A stretch of DNA of 64,000 bases from Bradyrhizobium sp. SRS-191. Its GTDB lineage: Bacteria > Pseudomonadota > Alphaproteobacteria > Rhizobiales > Xanthobacteraceae. Where the stretch lies: positions 368,222 to 432,221 of the forward strand of contig NZ_JANBVS010000004.1 in the NCBI RefSeq assembly GCF_024586915.1. The letters run 5' to 3'. The translations under genes and the position numbers were made by a program. Positions 1-9,049 of this stretch are shown one piece after another; position 1 is the stretch's first letter; each line of letters begins with the position of its first letter. The notes under the pieces were generated by a model. That model searched no databases and was not told the DNA's origin. It saw only the letters and a program-made list of their open reading frames with translations.

Positions 1-600
1 CCGCGCGGCCGCGCGCTCGGCATGGTGCAGTCGCTGCCCGAGGCCGACCGTCACTCGCACACCCGCGAGTGGTGCGTGTCGAAGCTCGCCATGATGTTCG
101 GCGGCCGCGAGGCCGAGGTGCAGAAGTTCGGCGCGGAGAAGGTGACCAACGGCGCGACCGGCGACATCCAGCAGGCCACCAACCTCGCGCGTGCGATGGT
201 GATGGAATGGGGCATGTCCGACAAGCTCGGCCGCGTGCGCTACCAGAGCAATGAGCAGGAGGTGTTCCTGGGTCATTCGGTGGCGCGCTCGACCAACATC
301 TCGGACGACACCGCCCGCCTGATCGACTCGGAAATCCGCGGCCTGATCGAGGCCGGCGAGCAGGAGGCGCGCCGCATCATCACCGAGAAGCGCGAGGACT
401 GGGAGACGATCGCCCAGGCGCTGCTCGAATATGAGACGCTGACCGGCGAGGAGATCCTCGACCTGCTCAAGGGCAAGAAGCCGAACCGCGAGTCGGCGAT
501 CGAGCCGTCGACGCCGCGCGCGTCTGCCGTGCCGCCGGCCGGCAAGCCGCGGCCGCGGCCCGATCCGGATCCCGGCCTGGAGCCGCAGCCCCAGGCGTGA
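1..600 (+). CDS. ftsH: ATP-dependent zinc metalloprotease FtsH, C-terminal part (5' end outside window)
   Basis: This is the last 199 residues of the membrane-anchored AAA+ protease that degrades misfolded membrane proteins and short-lived regulators. The reading frame is open from base 1 (PRGRALGMVQSLPEADRHS), so the visible start is not the real one. The segment matches the M41 peptidase domain after the HEXXH helix: it has the NGATGDIQQATNLARAMV block, whose Asp is the third zinc ligand in the family, then GMSDKLG, EVFLGHS and the YETLTGEEI tail. A Pro/Arg-rich tail of about 35 residues follows, as is common in alphaproteobacterial FtsH. A strong hairpin terminator lies 50 bp downstream. 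The AAA module is not visible here. Confidence 0.97.
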   Translation, partial: PRGRALGMVQSLPEADRHSHTREWCVSKLAMMFGGREAEVQKFGAEKVTNGATGDIQQATNLARAMVMEWGMSDKLGRVRYQSNEQEVFLGHSVARSTNISDDTARLIDSEIRGLIEAGEQEARRIITEKREDWETIAQALLEYETLTGEEILDLLKGKKPNRESAIEPSTPRASAVPPAGKPRPRPDPDPGLEPQPQA

Positions 601-649
601 GACGGAGCAGGGGGCAGATCCTCTGTAGGACAGTCAGCAAAACGAAACG

Positions 650-678
650 AAAAGCCCGGCTGCGAAGCCGGGCTTTTT
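650..678 (+). terminator. Rho-independent terminator of ftsH
   Basis: An 11-bp perfect stem (AAAAGCCCGGC / GCCGGGCTTTT) with a 6-nt loop ends in a T-run. It sits between the ftsH stop and the convergent lipase gene. The A-run on the left arm means it could also work for the opposite strand. Confidence 0.9.
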
Positions 679-722
679 GTTCTCTGTTGCCGTCCGTCGA
701 TGGGCCGGGATCGCCAATGACC

Positions 723-1928
723 TCAAGGCTTGTCGAACCAGGCCTTCCATTGCGGGACCGCCGTGGCGAACGTGCCGCGATGCGTGGTCGGGCCGGTCGA
801 GACCGCCTCGACCTTGGCGTTGCCGGCGCCGATCGCCTGCTGATAGGTCATCGCCAGCCGGCCGAGCCCGGTCGAGATCGCCTCGTCGGTCTCGCCATAG
901 TAGTTGCGAACCGGGCTCTTGATGATCCAGCGATAGGCCTGCGTCTGTGCGACGAGCCTGCCATAGGCAGAGGCTGCGAAATATTGCGGATCGAAGTAGT
1001 CCGGCTTGAGCAGCTTGTGCAGGTCGGTCGGAACGTCGGCGACGTCAAAGGGCTCGCGCTCATAGGCCTTGCGAGCGACGTCGTAGGAGCTGTCGCTGAT
1101 CACCGAGCGCGCCAGGCCGGGGACCGCGTAGTAGTTCTCGAAGGCGAAGGCCGAGAGGATGAACAGCGAGTTGACCCAGGCGGCGTCGTTCTTGCGCGGG
1201 AAGCTCAGGAAGCCGTTCAGCGCGACGAACACGTCGACCGGCGCGCTCGCGGTCGCGGCTGCCGCGACCGGCACGCCGGCGCTTTCGAGCTTCTCGAGGA
1301 ATGCCATCGTCACGAAGCCGCCCTGCGACCAGCCGGCGATCGACAGCCGGGTGGAGGTCAGATGCAGGTCGTTGAGCACGGCGCGGCTCGCGATCAGCAT
1401 GTCGTAGGTGGCCTGCTGGTGGCTCGCCTTGACCATGTAGCCTTCCGGCTCGGTCGAGACGCCCATGCCGAAATAGTCGGCCCCGATCAGCAGATGTCCC
1501 TGGCCCGCGAACTGCGCGATCATCAGCTGCGTCTCGGGCGACTGCTCCGGGAATGACGGCACCTCCTGTTTTCCGTACACGGTGCCGTGCTGATAGGACA
1601 CCAGCGGCAGGCTGGTCTCGCTGATCTCGGGCACGGCCAGCAGGCCCGAAGCGCGGATCGGCTTGTTGCCGCGCTCGGGGACGACGGACGCGTAGGTGAT
1701 GCGATAAAGCCGGACGGCGTTGACGGCCGGCGTGTAGCTCACCGTGATGCCGGCGAATTTCGGCGTGTCGACAGTCAGGATCTTGTTGAGCCGGTCGACG
1801 TCCCAGCGCGCCAGGAATTCATAGGAGACGTCGGAGGTCACACGCACCGTGCCCTTGTCCTGGGCGCGGCTGGCCGCCGGCCAGACCACGCAGAGCGCGA
1901 GGGCAATGATGATTCGGATGATCGACAT
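723..1928 (-). CDS. Secreted alpha/beta hydrolase, secretory-lipase-like
   Basis: The 401-residue protein has an N-terminal signal peptide (about 1-22, ending SRAQ). The mature part is an alpha/beta hydrolase with the nucleophile elbow GWSQGG (Ser201). SYQHGTVYG (about 111-119) fits the oxyanion-hole strand, and a late His in TTHRG fits the triad. Overall it resembles the secretory lipase (LIP) family, which acts on esters outside the cytoplasm, but the substrate cannot be read from sequence. The start is supported by AGGAG just upstream on the minus strand. The gene is monocistronic: it is convergent with ftsH and divergent from the membrane protein gene at 2107. Confidence 0.8.
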   Translation of the reverse strand: MSIIRIIIALALCVVWPAASRAQDKGTVRVTSDVSYEFLARWDVDRLNKILTVDTPKFAGITVSYTPAVNAVRLYRITYASVVPERGNKPIRASGLLAVPEISETSLPLVSYQHGTVYGKQEVPSFPEQSPETQLMIAQFAGQGHLLIGADYFGMGVSTEPEGYMVKASHQQATYDMLIASRAVLNDLHLTSTRLSIAGWSQGGFVTMAFLEKLESAGVPVAAAATASAPVDVFVALNGFLSFPRKNDAAWVNSLFILSAFAFENYYAVPGLARSVISDSSYDVARKAYEREPFDVADVPTDLHKLLKPDYFDPQYFAASAYGRLVAQTQAYRWIIKSPVRNYYGETDEAISTGLGRLAMTYQQAIGAGNAKVEAVSTGPTTHRGTFATAVPQWKAWFDKP

Positions 1929-2106
1929 GAGAACTCCTGCGGGCCGCCTGCCAGTTGCATCGGAGTTCCTTGCTACAGAGCGCGCGTAAACAATCAGTAC
2001 GGCCGGCGCCGAAAGCCCGGCGCAGGCGCGCTTAAGCCTTCTTCAAGCCTCGCCGCTTATGCCTTGCTCAGGAGTGCGCCCCGTGCCGGCGCGGGCGAGG
2101 TTTCTC

Positions 2107-3330
2107 ATGGCCGACAAGTCTGTTGCCGCGATCCCGTCGCAGCGCCCCAGCGTTCCAAGAAGCCTGTTCGTCGTGTGCTTCGCGCTCGCCTGCATCAACG
2201 CCGCGTTCTTTCCCGCAGGGCTGTCGTCCGGCATCTGGATCTGGGGCGCCGACGGCTTGGGCATCCCAACCGACTTCGTCAATGTCTGGGCAGCGGGCAA
2301 GCTCGCCCTGCAAGGCCATCCGGCGCTGGCGTGGGACTGGGACGTGCAGCGCCAGCTCGAGCTCGATCTGTTGAAGCAGGATTTCCCGGGCTATTTCGCC
2401 TGGCACTATCCGCCGCCGTTCCTGTTCGTCGCCGCGTTCCTCGCGCAGTTTCCCTACATCACGGGCTTCGCCGGCTGGGTCTATGCGAGCTTCGTTCCCT
2501 TCGCGCTCGCCATGCGCGCCATCGTCGGCCGCGGCTTCGGCGTGCTGCTCGCCGCCGGCTTTCCGGCGCTGTTCTCGAATGCGCTGGTTGGCCAGAACGG
2601 ATGCCTCACGGCAGCCCTTGTCGGCGGCACGCTCTATTGGCTGCCGGTGCGCCCGGTGCTGGCGGGAATCTGTCTGGGGCTTTTGACCTACAAGCCGCAA
2701 TACGGGCTGCTCTTCCCGATCGTGCTGATCGCCACCCAGCGCTGGACGGCGGTCGTCTCCGCGACCGTCACTGCGCTGGTGCTGGCCGCGGCGTCGCTTG
2801 TGGCCTTCGGTCTCGACAGCTGGCAGGCCTTCTTTCATTGGCTGCCGATGTTCTCGCAGGCGTTCCTCACCGAGGGCAAGGCGACCTGGTGGAAGCTGCA
2901 GAGCCTGTTCTCGCTGGTGCGCTATTTCGGCGGCTCGGAAGCGCTCGGCTGGACCTTCCAATGGGTGCTGACCGCGGCGGTCGCGGTGGTGCTGGTGACG
3001 CTGTGGCGCAGCCGCCTGCGCTATTCGCTGAAGGCGGCGGCGCTCGCCATCGGGCTGCTGCTGACCACGCCGTATCTGTTCATGTACGACATGATGGTGC
3101 AGGCGATCGCCGTGGCCTGGCTGGTGCGGCTTGGCCTCCATGACGGCTTCCGGCGCTACGAGCTGCCGGCGTTCGGCTGCATCGCGGCGCTTCAGATCGC
3201 CTTCATGCTGACCGGCATCCCGCTCGGTCTCGCGGCCAATCTCATGGTCGGCGGCCTGGTCCTGGCCCGCGCCGGGTCGTGGTGGCGGCGGCAGCCGGTG
3301 AGCTCGCAGACGGCGCTCGCAGCGGCCTGA
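2107..3330 (+). CDS. Polytopic membrane glycosyltransferase, GT87 / DUF2029-like
   Basis: The 407-residue protein has about ten hydrophobic segments. An early lumenal-type loop carries acidic residues (TDFVNVWAAGKLA), and further on come WHYPPPF and a TYKPQYG motif. This pattern is typical of the GT87 (DUF2029) family of polyprenyl-phosphate-sugar-dependent mannosyl/arabinosyl-type transferases. ATG at 2107 is chosen over the upstream in-frame codon at 2059 because GCGAGG lies directly ahead of it and the 2059 extension is not hydrophobic. The sugar and acceptor are unknown. A second GT-C-like membrane protein lies at 4270, beyond the TetR gene, so the two may serve one surface-glycan function. 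Confidence 0.75.
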   Translation: MADKSVAAIPSQRPSVPRSLFVVCFALACINAAFFPAGLSSGIWIWGADGLGIPTDFVNVWAAGKLALQGHPALAWDWDVQRQLELDLLKQDFPGYFAWHYPPPFLFVAAFLAQFPYITGFAGWVYASFVPFALAMRAIVGRGFGVLLAAGFPALFSNALVGQNGCLTAALVGGTLYWLPVRPVLAGICLGLLTYKPQYGLLFPIVLIATQRWTAVVSATVTALVLAAASLVAFGLDSWQAFFHWLPMFSQAFLTEGKATWWKLQSLFSLVRYFGGSEALGWTFQWVLTAAVAVVLVTLWRSRLRYSLKAAALAIGLLLTTPYLFMYDMMVQAIAVAWLVRLGLHDGFRRYELPAFGCIAALQIAFMLTGIPLGLAANLMVGGLVLARAGSWWRRQPVSSQTALAAA

Positions 3331-3374
3331 GGCCATTCAGGCCTGCCAGACCATGATTCCGCTTGTCTTCTTTC

Positions 3375-3390
3375 CTGAACAGGTGTTCAG
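3375..3390. promoter_or_regulatory. Candidate TetR operator (16-bp inverted repeat)
   Basis: CTGAACA-GG-TGTTCAG is a perfect dyad with 7-nt arms, 96 bp upstream of the TetR start. A weaker GAAC-N4-GTTC dyad lies at 3431-3442. The TGAACA/TGTTCA half-site type is usual for AcrR/TetR operators. Autoregulation is inferred. Confidence 0.6.
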
Positions 3391-3485
3391 TTCTTTCAGC
3401 GATTTGCGAGGGTGATCCTCCAAAAACACTGAACCAGCGTTCGCCGGGCGTTTCCTGGACGGGCGCGTCCGGGACGAGAAGCGCC

Positions 3486-4160
3486 ATGGTCTATCGGCGA
3501 ACGCATCAAGTCGTGAAGCGGCTGGCGGCCCGTCGCAGCGCGATTCTGACCGCTGCACGCGAAGCTGCTGCCGAAGGCGGCATGTCGGCGGTCCAAATCG
3601 CGCCCGTCGCGGTCCGGGCCAATGTCGCGGCCGGAACCGTGTACCGCTATTTCCCATCCAAGGCGGATCTGATTTCCGAGCTGATCGCCGAGGTGTCGCG
3701 GGACGAACTGGCGGCCGTGCGCCGCGCCGCCGATGCGGCGCCGGGTCCGTCCTCCGCGCTTGCCGCGGCCGTATCCACCGTCGCCGTCCATGTCCTGTCG
3801 CAGCGCAAGCTCGCCTGGGGCATCCTGGCCGAGCCCGTCGATGTCGACGTCACGGCGTCGCGCATCGCCAGCCGCCGCGAGATCGTCGGCGAAATCGCCT
3901 CCCGCATCGACGCCGCCGTCCGCGCCGGCCACCTGCCGGCGCAGGACACGCAGCTCGCGGCGACCGCGCTGCTCGGCGCATTGCATGAGGCCCTGGTCGG
4001 GCCGCTGGCGACCGACGCGCTCGATGATCCCGCCAAGCTGCGCGACACTGTCCAGGCGGTCACCCTGCTGGCGCTGCGCGCCGTCGGCGTGATGGACGCC
4101 CGCGCTCGCGGCCTGGTGGTGCAGGCGGTGCTGCCGGTGAAGAGCCTGGTCGGCGCCTGA
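3486..4160 (+). CDS. TetR/AcrR-family transcriptional regulator
   Basis: The 224-residue protein has an N-terminal TetR DNA-binding domain: the helix-turn-helix lies around residues 25-65 and includes the typical AAGTVYRYFPSKADLISELI recognition region. An all-helical ligand-binding domain follows. ATG at 3486 is preferred because the upstream frame from 3363 runs through the palindromic operator region and reads as non-protein. The gene is flanked by two membrane glycosyltransferase-like genes on the same strand. The operator-like dyad upstream suggests autorepression. The ligand and other targets are unknown. Confidence 0.88.
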   Translation: MVYRRTHQVVKRLAARRSAILTAAREAAAEGGMSAVQIAPVAVRANVAAGTVYRYFPSKADLISELIAEVSRDELAAVRRAADAAPGPSSALAAAVSTVAVHVLSQRKLAWGILAEPVDVDVTASRIASRREIVGEIASRIDAAVRAGHLPAQDTQLAATALLGALHEALVGPLATDALDDPAKLRDTVQAVTLLALRAVGVMDARARGLVVQAVLPVKSLVGA

Positions 4161-4269
4161 GCCGGGCCGGCGGGCATCCGCTTAAGCAAGGATTCATGCC
4201 TCGCCGCCATGGTCGGGTGTGGCGCCGGACGGCCGCCGCGGCTCGCAGGTCCAGGCGTTTCCTCAACCG

Positions 4270-5880
4270 ATGTCCATCGCACGCAACCATCCGGCCACGT
4301 TGTTCGTGATCGCTGGATCGGCGATGGCCGGCGCGCTCTATGCCTATGTCGCGGGCGAGGACATCAACTGGGACTGGCAGAACTATCACGACTATGGCGC
4401 CTTCGCGCTCATGCATGGCCGCTTCGACGTCGATGCCGCGCCCGGCGGCTTTCAGACCTTCCTCAATCCGCTGATCTACCTGCTCCCTTACGCGCTCCGT
4501 CATGGGCTGGCCGCGCCTTGGTGGGGGCTGGTACTCGGTGCGCTCCACGGGCTCAACCTTGCGCTGATCTGGTGGCTCACGCGGGTGCTGCTCGGGCGTG
4601 CGGCCGATGTCTTCACGCTTGCTGCGGCCGTGATCATCGCAGCGCTCAGCCCCATGGCTCTGTCGGAAGTCGGTACCAGCTTCGCGGACATCCTGACCGC
4701 GATCCCGATCCTGATCGGGATCGCGCTGATCTTCCGCGATGATGAGGATGGCGGCCGGCGCTTTTTCATCGCTGGCCTGCTGATGGGAGCCGCCACCGGA
4801 CTGAAGCTGACCAACGCCATTTTCCTGGTCGGCGCCGGCGTTTCGCTGCTGCTGGTCGCGCGACCGCTGCTTGCGATGACGGCGTTCGGTGCCGGCGGCG
4901 CGCTGGCAGGCATCGTGACGGCAGGGCCCTGGGCGCTGAAAATGGCCCGCGAGTTCGGCAGCCCGCTCTATCCATTCTACAACACGATCTTCCGCTCGCC
5001 CGAGGCGCCGCTGGCCTCGATTGCCGACACGCGCTTCCTGCCGCAGGGCCTGTTCGACGCGCTCGCTTATCCCTTCTACTGGCTGGTCGGGGTGCATCCC
5101 TCGTCGGAATCGCCGTTCCGCGATCCGCGCTTTGCGGCGATCATCGTGCTGCTGATCGCGCTGATCGTCACTGCGATTTGGCAGAAACGCGAGGTGCTGG
5201 CGCTGCGCGACCGGCGCCTCATCATCCTGTTCTGGAGCAGCTATGTCCTGTGGCTGCTGGCCTTCTCGATCCAGCGCTATCTCATTCCGCTCGAACTGCT
5301 CGCGGCACCGCTGATCGTGCTGCTGCTCATGCGTCTGATCGATGCCTGGCGCACGCAGGCTGCGCCGCAGAGGCCGTCACGGAGCGTACAGGCGGCCGTG
5401 CTGATTGCCGCTGCCGCCGTCGCGCTCGGCTCGCAGCCGAGCGACTGGGGCCGACGGCCGTGGTCCGATCCCTATCGGCCGCAGCTTGCGCAGGCGTTGC
5501 AGCAGCCGGCGACGTTCCTGATGATGCAAAAGCCGTTCGGCTATCTCGCTGCGCTGCTGCCAAAAGGCTCGCGATTCTATCAGCTGGCGGAGATCGTCGT
5601 TCCGATCGTTCCCGGCGGCGTGTTGGATCGCCGCATCCGCAGCGGATTGTCCGATCCGCCGCCCGGCGGGATCTGGGCGCTGTACTTTGCCAACAGCCGG
5701 CCGGACTACCAACCTCGCCTCGAACTGCTTGCCGACTACGATCTGAGGATCGATGAGACACGGCCGTGCGAGCACCTGTGGGCGCCTGACAGCGTCGAGG
5801 TCATGGCCTGTCCGGTCGTGCGCGGGGCGATCTCGGCTGCATCGACGGCCGGCCTCAAGCCAGCCAGCCGCGCCGACTGA
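4270..5880 (+). CDS. Polytopic membrane protein, GT-C-like, function unknown
   Basis: The 536-residue protein has roughly ten transmembrane segments and a soluble C-terminal part (about 400-536). An early loop carries acidic and aromatic residues (EDINWDWQNYHDYGAFALMHGRFDVD), and a TGLKLTNA segment follows further on. This layout resembles lipid-linked-sugar GT-C glycosyltransferases, but no family signature is decisive. ATG at 4270 is chosen because hydrophobic sequence starts immediately after it, while the 17 preceding in-frame residues are Arg/Pro-rich. It lies 109 bp after the TetR gene and ends 5 bp before the convergent pyk gene. Confidence 0.6.
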   Translation: MSIARNHPATLFVIAGSAMAGALYAYVAGEDINWDWQNYHDYGAFALMHGRFDVDAAPGGFQTFLNPLIYLLPYALRHGLAAPWWGLVLGALHGLNLALIWWLTRVLLGRAADVFTLAAAVIIAALSPMALSEVGTSFADILTAIPILIGIALIFRDDEDGGRRFFIAGLLMGAATGLKLTNAIFLVGAGVSLLLVARPLLAMTAFGAGGALAGIVTAGPWALKMAREFGSPLYPFYNTIFRSPEAPLASIADTRFLPQGLFDALAYPFYWLVGVHPSSESPFRDPRFAAIIVLLIALIVTAIWQKREVLALRDRRLIILFWSSYVLWLLAFSIQRYLIPLELLAAPLIVLLLMRLIDAWRTQAAPQRPSRSVQAAVLIAAAAVALGSQPSDWGRRPWSDPYRPQLAQALQQPATFLMMQKPFGYLAALLPKGSRFYQLAEIVVPIVPGGVLDRRIRSGLSDPPPGGIWALYFANSRPDYQPRLELLADYDLRIDETRPCEHLWAPDSVEVMACPVVRGAISAASTAGLKPASRAD

Positions 5881-5885
5881 TCAGC

Positions 5886-7322
5886 TCACAGATGCGCCTC
5901 GTTCGAGGGGCCGACATAGGCGATGCGGACCATGTTGGTCGTGCCGGGGGTGCCGAGCGGCACGCCGGCGACGACGATGACGCGCTGGCCGGCCCGCACG
6001 AAGCCGTCGCGGAAGGCGATCGAGCCGGCGCGCTCGACCATGTCGTCCTGGTCGCGCGCGTCCTCGGCGACGACGCAATGCACGCCCCACACGACCGACA
6101 GGCGGCGGCCCGTCGCGAGGTTGGGCGTGATTGCGACCACCGGCGGCTTGGCCCGCTCGCGAGCGACGCGCACCGCCGTCGAGCCCGACGAGGTCCAGCA
6201 GATTATGGCGGGCAGATCGAGATTCTCAGCGATGCGCCGCGCGGCTTCCGCGATCGCGTCACCCGCGGTCGATTCCGGTTCGGGACGCTGAGCCGCGATC
6301 ACCGAGCGATAGACGCTGTCGCGCTCGACCTCCTCGCCGATGCGGTTCATGGTCGACACCGCCTCGACCGGGAATTTGCCGGCAGCCGATTCGGCCGACA
6401 GCATGATCGCATCGGCGCCCTCATAGACTGCGGTGGCGACGTCGGAGACTTCGGCGCGGGTCGGCACCGGCGACTGGATCATCGATTCCAGCATCTGCGT
6501 CGCGACCACCACCGGCTTGCCGGCGCGACGCGCCAGCCGCGTCATCTGCTTCTGCAGGCCGGGCACGCGCTCCAGCGGCAGCTCGACGCCGAGATCGCCG
6601 CGCGCCACCATCAGCGCGTCGGACACGTCGACGATGTCGTTCAGCCGCTCGATCGCCTGCGGCTTCTCGATCTTGGACATCACGGCGGCGCGGCCGCGGA
6701 TGATCTTCTTGGCCTCCAGCACGTCGTCGGCGCGCTGCACGAAGGACAAGGCGATCCAGTCGATGCCGATGTTCAAGGCCGCCTCGAGATCGGCGCGGTC
6801 CTTCGGCGTCATCGCCGACACCGGCAGATCGGTATCAGGCAGACTGACGCCCTTGCGGTCGGACATCTTGCCGCCGATCACGACGCGGGTGACAGCGCGG
6901 GTGGGGGAGGTCTCCTCCGCGATCAGCCGCACCTTGCCATCGTCGAGCAGCAAGGCGTGGCCGGGCTGCAGGGCGGCCAGGATCTCCGGATGCGGCAGAT
7001 GCACCCGGGTCGTATCCCCCGGTGTCTTGTCCGAATCGAGCACGAAGCTCTGACCGTTGTTGAGCTGAACCGGACCGTCGGCGAAGGTGCCGAGCCGCAG
7101 CTTCGGACCCTGCAGATCGACCAGGATGCCGATCGGACGGCCGTAGCTCGCTTCGACGCTGCGGATCGTCGCCACCAGCTCCCGCAGCTTGTCATGCGGG
7201 GTGTGGCTCATGTTGATCCGGAAGATGTCGGCGCCGGCCTCGAACAGCTTGCGAATCATCGCGCTGTCCGAGGAGGCGGGACCGAGCGTGGCGAGGATCT
7301 TGATGCGACGTAGCCGTCTCAT
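5886..7322 (-). CDS. pyk: Pyruvate kinase
   Basis: This enzyme converts phosphoenolpyruvate and ADP to pyruvate and ATP, the last step of glycolysis. Diagnostic blocks are present in order: RRIKILATLGPAS, FRINMSHT, LVDLQGPKLRLG, a beta-barrel B domain (about 70-170), MSKIEKPQAIERLNDIV with the catalytic Lys, VARGDLGVELP, VATQMLESMI, PTRAEVSDVATAV and DAIMLSAESAAGKFP. The length of 478 residues is normal for bacterial PykA. Its start overlaps the stop of the DUF1036 gene by 4 bp (ATGA), so the two are translationally coupled. The DUF1036-pyk pair, with DUF1244 and gapR nearby, is a recurrent arrangement in Rhizobiales. Confidence 0.98.
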   Translation of the reverse strand: MRRLRRIKILATLGPASSDSAMIRKLFEAGADIFRINMSHTPHDKLRELVATIRSVEASYGRPIGILVDLQGPKLRLGTFADGPVQLNNGQSFVLDSDKTPGDTTRVHLPHPEILAALQPGHALLLDDGKVRLIAEETSPTRAVTRVVIGGKMSDRKGVSLPDTDLPVSAMTPKDRADLEAALNIGIDWIALSFVQRADDVLEAKKIIRGRAAVMSKIEKPQAIERLNDIVDVSDALMVARGDLGVELPLERVPGLQKQMTRLARRAGKPVVVATQMLESMIQSPVPTRAEVSDVATAVYEGADAIMLSAESAAGKFPVEAVSTMNRIGEEVERDSVYRSVIAAQRPEPESTAGDAIAEAARRIAENLDLPAIICWTSSGSTAVRVARERAKPPVVAITPNLATGRRLSVVWGVHCVVAEDARDQDDMVERAGSIAFRDGFVRAGQRVIVVAGVPLGTPGTTNMVRIAYVGPSNEAHL

Positions 7323-7912
7323 GGCTTGGGCGCTTGCCCTGAGGGCAGGCCGGACCCGGCAGGCGGCGCAGCCTGAGGGCCGTTGGGCAGACCCGGCACA
7401 TTGCCTCCCGGACCCAGGGTGCCCGGGATGCCCGGAACGCGCTGCTGCGCCGGCTGCTCATTGGCTTCGGTCAGTTGCACCGTCCAGGCGCGCTGGTCGC
7501 CGGTGTCGACCTCGAAGAAGCCGGTGCGATCGAAGCCGCGCGCCAGGCAGTTGTCGGTGCCCTTGATCGTGAACTCCTTGTCGCGCGAGCACATGAAGGC
7601 CTGTCCCGACCATTCGCCGCCGCGATCATAGTCCAGCGCATAGATGTAGTAATAGCGCGCCACCAGCGTGCCCTTGAGCAGGGTTTCGCAGCTGCGAGAC
7701 GAGACGTTCCACCAGCCTTCGGTGGTCCAGCCCTCCGCGTCCTTGTAGCCGAGGGCGATCCCGACCCGGCTCGACGTGTTGTTGCAGAGCCGGAAATCGG
7801 CCGCCGCCGGGCTCGACGAGAGACAGAGCGCGGCCAGCCCGAGCAGCGAAAGCAGTCCGAAACCAGGGCGGCGGGGAATGCGATGCACGATGGCGGATAT
7901 TTTGGGGATCAT
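7319..7912 (-). CDS. DUF1036 family exported protein
   Basis: The 197-residue protein has a signal peptide (about 1-39, ending PAAA) and a DUF1036 domain (about 40-140). Recognisable segments include FRLCNNTSSRVGIALGYKD, TEGWWNV, YYYIYALDY and a Cys pair (FMCSRDKEF, TDNCLARGF). A Pro/Gly-rich tail with PGIPG/PGLPN-like units fills the last 40 residues. The family is a small periplasmic or envelope protein of unknown role, found next to pyruvate kinase in many Rhizobiales. Here it is the first gene of a two-gene operon and is divergent from the DUF1244 gene. Confidence 0.88.
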   Translation of the reverse strand: MIPKISAIVHRIPRRPGFGLLSLLGLAALCLSSSPAAADFRLCNNTSSRVGIALGYKDAEGWTTEGWWNVSSRSCETLLKGTLVARYYYIYALDYDRGGEWSGQAFMCSRDKEFTIKGTDNCLARGFDRTGFFEVDTGDQRAWTVQLTEANEQPAQQRVPGIPGTLGPGGNVPGLPNGPQAAPPAGSGLPSGQAPKP

Positions 7913-8113
7913 TGCGCGACGCTATATCAAACGTTGAACGATGTCGCGTGACTTGGCCGCGGCTGTCAACGGCAGGCGATCCGCGGCGAGGGCGGATCCG
8001 ATCGAGCTTCTGAAGCCGCCTGACGGTGCTGCGATATGGCCAAACCTGCGACGAAGCCGCATGATATAGCAGATCTCCGTCGCGGCGCGGAACACGGAAC
8101 GAAGGAGATGACC

Positions 8114-8410
8114 ATGGACGCTACCACCCGGACCGAACTCGAAGCGGCCGCCTTCCGCAGGCTGATCGAGCATCTCCGAAACCGAACCGACGTTCAGAAC
8201 ATCGACCTGATGAACCTGGCCGGGTTCTGCCGCAACTGCCTGTCCAACTGGCTCAAGGATGCCGCCGACGCCAAGGGCGCAGCGATGACCAAGGACGAGA
8301 GCCGCGAGGCCGTCTACGGCATGCCCTATGACGAGTGGAAGGTGAAGTATCAGCGCGAGGCCAGCGCCGAGCAGCTCGAGACGATGAAGAAGGTGCATCC
8401 GGGCCATTGA
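8114..8410 (+). CDS. DUF1244 family protein
   Basis: The 98-residue soluble protein matches DUF1244. It has an N-terminal helix (TELEAAAFRRLIEHLR), then IDLMNLAGFCRNCLSNWL with a Cys-x2-Cys pair, and the YGMPYDEWKVKYQ block. ATG at 8114 is selected because AAGGAG at 8102-8107 is correctly spaced for it; an in-frame ATG at 8108 abuts the ribosome binding site and an upstream frame from 8036 has no site. The function of the family is unknown. The Cys pair and conserved aromatics could bind a metal, but that is speculation. It is part of the conserved pyk/gapR neighbourhood. Confidence 0.87.
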   Translation: MDATTRTELEAAAFRRLIEHLRNRTDVQNIDLMNLAGFCRNCLSNWLKDAADAKGAAMTKDESREAVYGMPYDEWKVKYQREASAEQLETMKKVHPGH

Positions 8411-8493
8411 ACCCGGCAGCCGCAGGCGCGCCCGATCCGCGAATCGTATGGCTGTCCGGAGGGCGTGGAAAACGCAAGCGGCATGGCCGATGT

Positions 8494-8523
8494 TGTTGCC
8501 CGGCGGTCCGCCGGGCCCAACAA
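8494..8523. other. Stem-loop between DUF1244 gene and gapR
   Basis: TTGTTGCCCGGCGG pairs with a right arm ending CCAACAA, with one bulge. No T-run follows, so this may be an attenuating or mRNA-stabilising hairpin rather than a true terminator. Confidence 0.4.
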
Positions 8524-8655
8524 GATGTGGGCGCATCTGTGGATGAGGGCGATGTCGCCTTGACGCAGGGCACGCCAGATTTGAGGGTCGCGGCGAACAC
8601 GCGGCGCTCTGACGGCGCCTTCAATGGACACACGAGTTCCACTCAGGAGTAACAG

Positions 8656-8931
8656 ATGGCCACCTCCGCCGCCGCGAAGGACGACGACTCGCCCGCGACC
8701 CGCTTCGCCGTAGATCAGCTCAAGTCGATCATCGAGCGCATCGAGCGGCTGGAGGAGGAGAAGAAGGCGATCTCCGAGGACATCAAGGACGTCTATGCCG
8801 AGAGCAAGGGCAACGGCTTCGACGTCAAGGCACTGCGCACGATCATCCGGCTGCGCAAGCAGGATCCGAACGAGCGCCAGGAAGAAGAGAGCATTCTCGA
8901 GACCTACATGCAGGCGCTCGGCATGATCTGA
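8656..8931 (+). CDS. gapR: GapR, nucleoid-associated protein (DUF2312)
   Basis: The 91-residue protein matches the DUF2312/GapR family: [53 protein letters not shown] is present across residues 15-67 (only key parts are cited: the coiled coil [13 protein letters not shown] and the motif [10 protein letters not shown]). In Caulobacter, GapR forms a clamp on overtwisted DNA ahead of replication forks and supports topoisomerase action. A ribosome binding site (AGGAG, 8646-8650) precedes the ATG. A strong hairpin terminator follows 50 bp after the stop. The gene is probably transcribed alone or with the DUF1244 gene. Confidence 0.95.
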   Translation: MATSAAAKDDDSPATRFAVDQLKSIIERIERLEEEKKAISEDIKDVYAESKGNGFDVKALRTIIRLRKQDPNERQEEESILETYMQALGMI

Positions 8932-8980
8932 GCGCTCGCCGCGCGCTCACATCGTCGTTCCGTCGAACGAGCCCATCGAA

Positions 8981-9014
8981 ATGCCCCGCGATGCAGTCGG
9001 CGCGGGGCATTTTA
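8981..9014 (+). terminator. Terminator of gapR
   Basis: ATGCCCCGCG pairs with CGCGGGGCAT across a 10-nt loop and is followed by TTTT. It sits between the convergent gapR and DUF882 genes. Confidence 0.8.
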
Positions 9015-9049
9015 GCGTGAGGAAATGCTGAGCGGGCCTTGATCGACGG

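Noticed and set aside
4060..5097. 345-codon minus-strand frame over the TetR and GT-C-like genes
   Set aside because: Gln/Arg/Asp-rich shadow, no ribosome binding site, overlaps two supported genes.
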